The translations under genes were made by a program, and so were the position numbers. The notes under the pieces are model-generated. The model was not told where the DNA came from and did not search any database. It saw only the letters and a list, made by a program, of their open reading frames with translations. Source: Prevotellaceae bacterium (GTDB lineage Bacteria; Bacteroidota; Bacteroidia; Bacteroidales; Paludibacteraceae). Taken from it: a stretch of 5,534 nt of DNA. Every line of letters starts with the position of its first letter. Positions within the stretch are counted from its first letter, which is position 1. Positions 5,377 through 5,534 of the stretch are shown here, piece by piece. The stretch is from assembly GCA_031270565.1 (NCBI GenBank), contig JAISXJ010000144.1, forward strand, positions 1-5,534. The letters are read 5' to 3'.

Positions 5377-5534
5377 ATGAAACGAATCATTCACAGAGAG
5401 TTACTGAAAATTTTCAGCAACATCGAAACGGCGGAGGACGACGCCAAGGATACCGCCCTTAGCGGGTTCGCCGACGAACTCCACGGCTATTGCCGCAGGG
5501 AGAAAGACCTTGCGGAGCGCACCCGTACACTCCG
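5377..5534 (+). CDS. Unrecognised protein, N-terminal 52 residues (partial)
   Basis: An ATG at 5377 preceded by AAAAGAAG opens a frame that stays open to the right edge (52 full codons). The protein starts MKRIIHRELLKIFSNIET and continues with charged, helix-favouring residues (AEDDAKDTALSGF, then DELHGYCRREKDLAERTRTL). There is no signal peptide or membrane segment, so it is probably cytoplasmic. I recognise no family. It follows the terminator at 5294-5338, so it is likely a separate transcription unit, although no convincing TAnnTTTG promoter is visible in the 40 nt between terminator and start. Codon use resembles the genes before it. Confidence 0.65.
   Translation, partial: MKRIIHRELLKIFSNIETAEDDAKDTALSGFADELHGYCRREKDLAERTRTL

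Overview
The window looks like a Bacteroidota chromosome segment, probably Bacteroidales-like. Promoter candidates have the form TAnnTTTG, start codons are preceded by A-rich stretches instead of strong Shine-Dalgarno sites, one lipoprotein has a K-D-D motif just after its lipid-bearing cysteine, and the proteins are of types common in that phylum (TPR membrane sensor, OmpA-type protein with a lectin-like domain, small beta-barrel). I cannot place it to genus.

Layout. Positions 1-1352 (minus strand) hold the N-terminal 450 residues of a signal-peptide, TPR, transmembrane and coiled-coil protein. It is probably a sensor whose cytoplasmic output domain lies beyond the left edge. Positions 1353-1602 are a divergent regulatory region with two copies of one palindrome (CACCCA-N3-TGGGTG), each centred 31 bp upstream of a -7-like element, one facing left and one facing right. 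To the right lies a plus-strand gene cluster: a lipoprotein with a predicted beta-helix fold (GTG start, 1603-3219), an OmpA-family protein with a middle LamG/concanavalin-like domain (3269-4513), a 65-residue acidic helical protein of unknown function (4525-4722), and an outer-membrane beta-barrel (4746-5270). The cluster ends at a strong intrinsic terminator (5294-5338). A separate unrecognised gene starts at 5377 and leaves the window at the right edge.

How the parts may work together (inference). The TPR sensor, or its cognate response regulator, is a good candidate to bind the twin palindromes. It would then control both its own gene and the envelope operon. The operon products would form a set spanning the outer membrane: a surface lipoprotein, a peptidoglycan-anchoring OmpA protein and a barrel, with a small cytoplasmic partner. 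This looks like a self-contained envelope sensing and response module. The symmetric regulatory region is its most distinctive part. A second notable item is a 29-nt REP-like palindrome lying in frame inside the OmpA-family gene.
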